Assembly (NCBI GenBank): GCA_018266335.1 | Contig: JAFEAR010000074.1 | Coordinates: 1-18,040 of the forward strand | Reading direction: 5' to 3' | Length of the DNA stretch: 18,040 bases | DNA from: Bdellovibrionales bacterium | GTDB taxonomy: Bacteria; Bdellovibrionota; UBA2428 | Shown: piece after piece, positions 14,537-18,040 of the stretch | Layout: every line of letters begins with the position of its first letter | How positions within the stretch are numbered: the stretch's first letter is position 1 | Translations under genes and position numbers: made by a program | Notes under the pieces: generated by a model | The model's database searches: none | Seen by the model: only the letters and a program-made list of their open reading frames with translations | Told to the model about the DNA's origin: nothing

Positions 14537-16350
14537 CCGATTTCTTGGCCTCCGCGCTGGGCGTTCCAGAGGGCCGAGAAGTGTCCGTGCGGATTTTCCA
14601 GGAGGGCGGCCGGCGATCCAAGCTCCACAATGCGTCCGGATTCAAAGACGGCGACTTCGTCGACTTCCCGTACGGTGGCTAGACGATGCGCGATGAGCAC
14701 GACGCTGCGTTTTTCCATGAGCTCCGCCATCGCTACTTGCACGGTTTTCTCGGCGATGGAATCAAGCTGCGAGGTGGCTTCGTCGAGCACCAGAATGGGC
14801 GCATCGCGCAGAAAAGCGCGGGCAATGGCCAGACGCTGGCGCTCTCCGCCGGAAATTTTCGAAGCATGCTCACCCAAAGGAGTATCCAGACCTTGGGGCA
14901 GCAGCTCCACGAAGGGCTTAATGCTAGCACGCTCCAGGGCCGTCCAAATTTGCTGATCGGTGGCGTCGGGGCGCGCAAACTTTAAGTTGTCCCGTAGCGA
15001 GCGATTAAACAGAAAGACGTCCTGCGACACGTACCCGAAGTGTTCGCGGTAGGCCTCGAGGTCCCACTGGGAAGCCGGTTTGTCGCCCAAAATAATTTGC
15101 CCGCGGGTGGGGTCCAAAAAGCGCATGGCGAGGAGCGAAAATGTCGATTTGCCCGAACCACTCTTGCCGACCAAGGCCAAGCGGCGACCGGGTGCCAGTG
15201 ACAAGCGAATATCTTGTAGTGCGAAGGGACGATTCGATTCACCTTCGCCCACGGGATAGCGGTACGAGACATCGCGAAATTCAAGGGGCAGCGATGCGTG
15301 ATGGCGAACGGATTTTGCTTTGGCTGCGGTTGAAGTAAGAATTTTGCTTTGGGCCAGACCAATGGCATCGAGGGGGGCGCTCAATAAATCGTAGATCCTT
15401 CGTCCCGATGCAATGACGGTTTGTAAGCGGACGTTTACTTGGTTGAGCTGGCGGAGCGGTTGCTGCAAAAGTCCAGCGGCGGTTACGTAACTCAGCACCG
15501 AACCCGGCGTCATTTTACCCTGCACCACGAGCCATCCGCAGAGGAGAATCAGGCTCGCACCCACCCAGCTGGTGAGCCACTTGGTGAGCGGCGACACGGT
15601 TTCTTCCACACGCGCCAAGCGCACGAGCCAGCGGTACGCCTGGTCCGTTTCGCCCTGAAACTCTTCGCGGAGCAGGGGCGTGCGACCAAAGGAGTGTGCC
15701 GTGCGCAGCCCGCCCATGGTCTCGGTGATGTGATTGGTGATGGAATCCACCGTGCGTTGGATGCGGGCCTGATTGCGGCGGGCGCTGAGGCCCAGCAAAC
15801 GGCCAATCCCGAACACCACCGGTAGGGCAACAAAGCATATGAGCGTGAGTTGCCAGTTCATGTACACGAGGCGCCCTAGAAGCGCGACGAGAATAAGGGG
15901 CTCGCGCAGCAAGTCGGCAATGACGTGCAGACCGGTGCCCACCAGGTTCGTATCCGAGAGCACGTAGGCCAGAGCCTTGCTGGAGGTTGACTGCGAATTT
16001 TGCTCGCCCGACTGCACTAAGAAGCGCGCGAAAATTTCGCGGCGCATGTCCCGTACGGTTCGTTCGGCCGCAATGCGCAGACACAGGCGGTGAAAAAAGT
16101 CCGCCACGCCATCAATCAAAAAAATAAGTACGATGAGGGCGCAAAAGTAGAGCAGCTTGTGCCAATCCTTCGGAATCAGGGCCTCGTCCATAAGTCCCTG
16201 CACAAGTTGTGAGGTCTTGACCTGGACAACGGCGGCCACGGAGGCGAAAAGAAAGGAGAGGAGAACCCACTTCAAGTGTTTAGCAACGCGCGACCACAAA
16301 AACTTAAGGACGACGGACTCTTCGTTCTTCTTGGTAAGCGCGGCTGCCAT
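14533..16350 (-). CDS. msbA: ABC exporter, MsbA-like (fused membrane and ATPase domains)
   Basis: A 605-aa half-transporter. An N-terminal membrane domain with six predicted helices (about 25-315) includes the coupling-helix region ITETMGGLRTAHSFG. The ATPase domain follows: Walker A GKSGSGKST (395-403), Q-loop YVSQDVFLFN, signature ISGGERQR (499-506; Ile for the usual Leu), Walker B ILVLDEATSQLD (519-530) and switch IAHRLATV (His555). All catalytic residues are intact. The architecture fits MsbA, which flips lipid A-core across the inner membrane. A drug or peptide exporter has the same layout, so the call rests largely on the adjoining lpxH and the divergent GT9 gene. ATG at 16350 has GAGG 4 bases upstream, in a palindrome shared with the divergent gene. 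First gene of a three-gene operon. Confidence 0.85.
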   Translation of the reverse strand: MAAALTKKNEESVVLKFLWSRVAKHLKWVLLSFLFASVAAVVQVKTSQLVQGLMDEALIPKDWHKLLYFCALIVLIFLIDGVADFFHRLCLRIAAERTVRDMRREIFARFLVQSGEQNSQSTSSKALAYVLSDTNLVGTGLHVIADLLREPLILVALLGRLVYMNWQLTLICFVALPVVFGIGRLLGLSARRNQARIQRTVDSITNHITETMGGLRTAHSFGRTPLLREEFQGETDQAYRWLVRLARVEETVSPLTKWLTSWVGASLILLCGWLVVQGKMTPGSVLSYVTAAGLLQQPLRQLNQVNVRLQTVIASGRRIYDLLSAPLDAIGLAQSKILTSTAAKAKSVRHHASLPLEFRDVSYRYPVGEGESNRPFALQDIRLSLAPGRRLALVGKSGSGKSTFSLLAMRFLDPTRGQIILGDKPASQWDLEAYREHFGYVSQDVFLFNRSLRDNLKFARPDATDQQIWTALERASIKPFVELLPQGLDTPLGEHASKISGGERQRLAIARAFLRDAPILVLDEATSQLDSIAEKTVQVAMAELMEKRSVVLIAHRLATVREVDEVAVFESGRIVELGSPAALLENPHGHFSALWNAQRGGQEIG

Positions 16351-16354
16351 TGGT

Positions 16355-16362
16355 CCTCGAGG
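16355..16362. promoter_or_regulatory. Palindrome CCTCGAGG giving a Shine-Dalgarno to both divergent genes
   Basis: The 23-bp gap between the two start codons contains this 8-bp perfect palindrome. Read leftward it places GAGG 4 bases before the ABC transporter ATG; read rightward it places GAGG 11 bases before the GT9 ATG at 16374. The gap is too short for two promoters, so at least one promoter must lie inside the opposite gene. Confidence 0.5.
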
Positions 16363-16373
16363 TTAGCATTCCC

Positions 16374-17276
16374 ATGACGCTCACACCACGGGGCTCGGCC
16401 CTCCCTTTTGTAGTTTCTCGTGCCGATCGTCTCGGTGATTTGATTTTAAGCCTGCCCGTGCTTGGACTCTTGCGTCGTGCGGGTTGTCCTCGTATCGCGC
16501 TCCACGTGTCGAGCTACGCGCGGGGAGTGGGCGAGTGGGCCCAGCGCAACGGACTTTGCGACGATCTTTGGACGGCGCAATCCTCCGAAGGTTATGCCAA
16601 CGGCGTGGGGCTGGCGCTGGTCCATGTGCCAGCGGCCCGTGAGATTTTCGGCCGCGCTGGCATTCAACGCACTATGGGACCGCGCTCCAAACTCAGTGCT
16701 CTCTGGTCCTACACGCGCAGCGTGGGACAACGGCGAAGTCGCGTGGCCATGAGTGAAATGCAGTACAACCTCGAGCTTGCTCGCGAAGCTCTCCGCTGGG
16801 TGGGCATGCCGGTTCCTGAGTTTGTGGGTCTTCCGGCGCTGAAAATTCCGCCCGAGTGGCGATCGCTGGTGGCGAGCCATACGGTCTTGGTGGTTTCCAA
16901 TCGCGGATCGGCCGCCGATCTTCCCTTAGCCGATTACTTGACCTGGGCCCGTAAGGAAATTGCGGCGGGCCGTTCGGTAGATTTGTTGGTGAGTGGCGAC
17001 GATGCCGAAGCCAAGGTGCAGGGGATTGAGCAAAGCGGCATTCTCCGCGAGGGCGCGCGCATGGTGCGCAGTTTGCCTGCCGTGCGCGATCTCATCGCGT
17101 ATTTGGGCAGCGCCGAACACGTTGTTTCTAGCAGCACGGGACCACTCCACTTGGCCCACGCGGCTGGCGTGCCGGTCACGGGCATCTACCCGCGCCAGCC
17201 CGTCACCCAAAGTTTCGCCCGCTGGCGTCCCGACGGCTACTGGCACTCCGCGCCCGTTCGTTACGTGGAATTTTAA
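16374..17276 (+). CDS. Glycosyltransferase family 9 (heptosyltransferase-like)
   Basis: A 300-aa protein with the two GT9 hallmarks: RADRLGDLILSLPVLGLL near the N-terminus (16-33) and SSSTGPLHLAHAAGVPVTGIYP (key TGPLHLA, about 254-260) in the nucleotide-sugar binding half. GT9 enzymes such as WaaC and WaaF add ADP-activated heptose to the LPS inner core on the cytoplasmic face. It is somewhat shorter than WaaF, and the acceptor cannot be deduced. I chose ATG at 16374: the frame could start at TTG 16350, but that codon overlaps the opposite gene's start and adds sequence not typical of the family. It is divergent from the MsbA-like gene and ends 7 bp from the convergent HNH gene. Its position beside lpxH and the exporter supports an LPS role. 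Confidence 0.86.
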   Translation: MTLTPRGSALPFVVSRADRLGDLILSLPVLGLLRRAGCPRIALHVSSYARGVGEWAQRNGLCDDLWTAQSSEGYANGVGLALVHVPAAREIFGRAGIQRTMGPRSKLSALWSYTRSVGQRRSRVAMSEMQYNLELAREALRWVGMPVPEFVGLPALKIPPEWRSLVASHTVLVVSNRGSAADLPLADYLTWARKEIAAGRSVDLLVSGDDAEAKVQGIEQSGILREGARMVRSLPAVRDLIAYLGSAEHVVSSSTGPLHLAHAAGVPVTGIYPRQPVTQSFARWRPDGYWHSAPVRYVEF

Positions 17277-17283
17277 GGGCGAA

Positions 17284-18040
17284 TCATCCTCTCTGCATGC
17301 TTTGAGTCCCAAAGGATTGAATCCCGCGCCGCAGATTACAAGAGCTACAGAGTAGCTGAATATTCTCAGGTCTTGAGTCGCCTCCCAGGGCGAAAGGTTG
17401 GATGTGATCGAACTGCAGCTGGTGTTTAGATCCGCAGGCCGTGCATTTTCCACCTGCCGCACGCCAAACCTGATGCTTAACGGCTTTGGAAATATAACGC
17501 GTACGTTTGCGGAGCTCTGCAGCATCGGATTTAATCTCGGGACTGTCTACCCCGGCGCCGGGGTTAGCAACCGGATCTTCGCGCTCCGCCCCTACTCGAG
17601 TTTTACCAAAGTGCTTTTCGCTAAGTCTCTCGGTACTTAAACGAGCCATTTCAGCCACCAGCTCGGCCAGGCTCAATCCAGCACCCCTGGGCCCGAGTAG
17701 CGCGCGAACCTGATCCAGACTCTCGCGTAGCTGTTGATCGATTAAAAAACGTACTTCCGTATGCTCCGCACTCACCATGCGCTCGCGCTCGCGAGGCAGC
17801 ACCGTGGGTGGGCAAATGGACAGGATCACCTTTTGTCCTTCACGAGTGGATTTATCCTCCATTTGGGCCAGAACCTCGATTTTTTGCTCTTTGCTGAAAG
17901 CCATTTCGGGCTGCGCCTTTTTGAGATCACGAAAGAAGCTTTGTGCCTGACAGATATTACTTAAACTCAAAGTTCCCGATTCAATTTTTGGAGTCATCTC
18001 CGGAATCTCGGTTATTAGCCGCATTGTCTGAATGCGCCGA
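17284..18040 (-). CDS. HNH endonuclease, 5' end outside window
   Basis: The frame is open at the right edge. The Met at 18024 is probably internal, because the codons before it read RRIQT and join MRLITEIPEM, the pattern of multi-domain HNH proteins common in Bdellovibrio and myxobacteria (recalled resemblance). About 251 residues are visible. After a helical region (SNICQAQSFFRDLKKAQ, then SKEQKIEVLAQMEDKS) and a charged linker, the C-terminus carries a zinc-braced HNH nuclease fold: CTAC, then LQFDHIQPFALGGD, ENIQLLCSSCN. The metal-site residues (DH, N and the CxxC pairs) are present, so nuclease activity is plausible. Targets are unknown; such proteins are often scattered in several copies. 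It looks somewhat less GC-rich than its neighbours by eye. TGA at 17286-17284. Confidence 0.85.
   Translation of the reverse strand, partial: RRIQTMRLITEIPEMTPKIESGTLSLSNICQAQSFFRDLKKAQPEMAFSKEQKIEVLAQMEDKSTREGQKVILSICPPTVLPRERERMVSAEHTEVRFLIDQQLRESLDQVRALLGPRGAGLSLAELVAEMARLSTERLSEKHFGKTRVGAEREDPVANPGAGVDSPEIKSDAAELRKRTRYISKAVKHQVWRAAGGKCTACGSKHQLQFDHIQPFALGGDSRPENIQLLCSSCNLRRGIQSFGTQSMQRG

Overview
This is a gene-dense bacterial chromosome segment. It shows a Gram-negative envelope: two outer-membrane barrel proteins, a lipoprotein, an LpxH-type lipid A enzyme, an MsbA-like exporter and a GT9 sugar transferase. It also carries two PilZ (cyclic-di-GMP receptor type) proteins, a transmembrane histidine kinase and the YeaH/YhbH-SpoVR stress pair. 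By eye the GC content is moderately high, in the fifties; this was not computed. The gene mix and an HNH protein with a Bdellovibrio/myxobacteria-like N-terminal block suggest a delta-proteobacterial relative, most likely Bdellovibrionota. That placement rests on recalled family resemblance, not on a search.

Layout. Bases 1-401 (+) hold the 3' end of an RluA-family pseudouridine synthase, meeting tail to tail (4-base overlap) a 697-aa sensor histidine kinase (398-2491, -). Upstream of the kinase on the same strand is a PilZ protein (2554-3336, -). A 96-bp divergent gap separates it from a rightward run: barrel protein, lipoprotein and second barrel protein (3433-6497), valS (6521-9193), a soluble repeat-like protein of unknown function (9195-10376), yeaH/yhbH (10443-11552) and spoVR (11556-13052). 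Convergent to this is a leftward operon of ABC transporter, LpxH-like hydrolase and membrane PilZ protein (16350 down to 13035). Its junctions are ATGA stop/start overlaps. A GT9 glycosyltransferase (16374-17276, +) starts only 23 bp from the ABC transporter start on the opposite strand. An HNH endonuclease (17284-18040, -) runs off the right edge.

How the genes fit together. The trio at 3433-6497 looks like one outer-membrane unit: two distantly paralogous FadL/OmpP1-like barrels around a lipoprotein, with coupled GTG and TTG starts. The 13035-17276 block looks like a lipid A/LPS block (core-lipid flippase, lipid X-forming hydrolase, heptosyltransferase-like enzyme) with a PilZ membrane protein translated in the same operon. 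YeaH and SpoVR are adjacent as in many bacteria, but the usual partner kinase PrkA is absent from this window; the gene upstream is the unknown 393-aa protein.

No rRNA, tRNA, CRISPR array, insertion sequence or prophage was seen. No gene-free stretch exceeds about 100 bases.
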